Source: Klebsiella pneumoniae
GTDB lineage: Bacteria > Pseudomonadota > Gammaproteobacteria > Ga0077536
NCBI GenBank assembly: GCA_945873015.1
Contig: CAMCBY010000042.1
Span: 1-14,781 of the forward strand
Length of the DNA: 14,781 bases
Direction: 5' to 3'
Positions 14,555 through 14,781 of this stretch are shown piece by piece. The first letter of the stretch is position 1, and each line of letters opens with the position of its first letter. A model generated the notes under the pieces. The model ran no database searches, was not told where the DNA came from, and saw only the letters and a list, made by a program, of their open reading frames with translations. The position numbers and the translations under genes were made by a program.

Positions 14555-14781
14555 TCAGGGCAGGCTGAACACGCTCAGCACACCGCCGAGGCGGGTGTAG
14601 CTGGAAAGCCCCTTGTACGCACCCACGGCGCCCAGACCGTCGGTTGCGTTGATGAGGCCAGCCGCCATGCCGATACCGGCCCAGCCGCCGACGCCCGACA
14701 GCACGCCGACATACTGCTTGCCGCCGTGACCCCAGGTGTTGACGTTGCCGATGATGCCGGACGGCGTCTTGAACTTCCAAA
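14555..14781 (-). CDS. xoxF: Lanthanide-type methanol dehydrogenase XoxF, partial (C-terminal 74 residues)
   Basis: The minus strand from the right edge encodes a C-terminus reading WKFKTPSGIIGNVNTWGHGG, KQYVGVLSGVGGWAGIGMAA and YKGLSSYTRLGGVLSVFSLP, then a TGA at 14555-14557. This is the last beta-propeller blade of PQQ-dependent alcohol dehydrogenases. The GVGGWAGIG segment and the SSYT...GG...VFSLP ending fit XoxF rather than MxaF, as I remember both. XoxF oxidises methanol to formaldehyde, or on to formate, in the periplasm. The extra Asp that marks lanthanide enzymes is outside the window, so assignment rests on the C-terminus and on xoxJ nearby. The gene is followed by a strong terminator. 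Confidence 0.85.
   Translation of the reverse strand, partial: WKFKTPSGIIGNVNTWGHGGKQYVGVLSGVGGWAGIGMAAGLINATDGLGAVGAYKGLSSYTRLGGVLSVFSLP

Noticed and set aside
14511..14780. Minus-strand open frame of 89 codons at the right edge
   Set aside because: It is an Arg-rich shadow; the frame one base away encodes the clear XoxF C-terminus.

Overview
The window is about 14.8 kb of GC-rich DNA from a methylotroph that oxidises formaldehyde with archaeal-type cofactors (tetrahydromethanopterin, H4MPT, and methylofuran). The protein families, the presence of XoxF and XoxJ, and the tight bacterial operon structure point to a proteobacterium. The sequence alone does not settle the class or genus. Nearly every base is coding, and no mobile elements, tRNA or rRNA genes, or CRISPR arrays were seen.

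Left part (1-7208, minus strand). Reading in the direction of transcription, the genes are mptG (beta-RFAP synthase, H4MPT synthesis), mtdB (methylene-H4MPT dehydrogenase), an ATP-grasp ligase, mch (methenyl-H4MPT cyclohydrolase), a RimK-like glutamate ligase, a CitG-like protein and fae (formaldehyde-activating enzyme). fae ends at a strong UUCG-loop terminator. Beyond it is the start of pabB, which supplies 4-aminobenzoate, the aromatic precursor of H4MPT; it runs off the left edge.

Middle part (7364-12076, plus strand). A divergent operon, fhcB-fhcA-fhcD-fhcC, encodes the complete formyltransferase/hydrolase complex. It is read away from mptG across a shared 155-bp control region. All three internal junctions are 4-bp stop/start overlaps. 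Together the two operons take formaldehyde to formate: Fae, then MtdB, Mch and Fhc.

Right part (12108-14781, minus strand). The 3' end of xoxF (lanthanide-type methanol dehydrogenase) enters from the right edge and stops at a clear terminator. A near-consensus sigma70-type promoter then drives a pseudoazurin-like cupredoxin, xoxJ (periplasmic binding protein) and an uncharacterised secreted protein. This region makes the formaldehyde that the rest of the window consumes.

The points most worth a second look are the blue-copper protein sitting where a cytochrome xoxG is usually found, the unknown secreted protein coupled to xoxJ, the three ligase or transferase genes of unknown exact role in the H4MPT operon, and FhcB, which keeps a four-cysteine cluster motif although the catalytic metal ligand appears to be gone.
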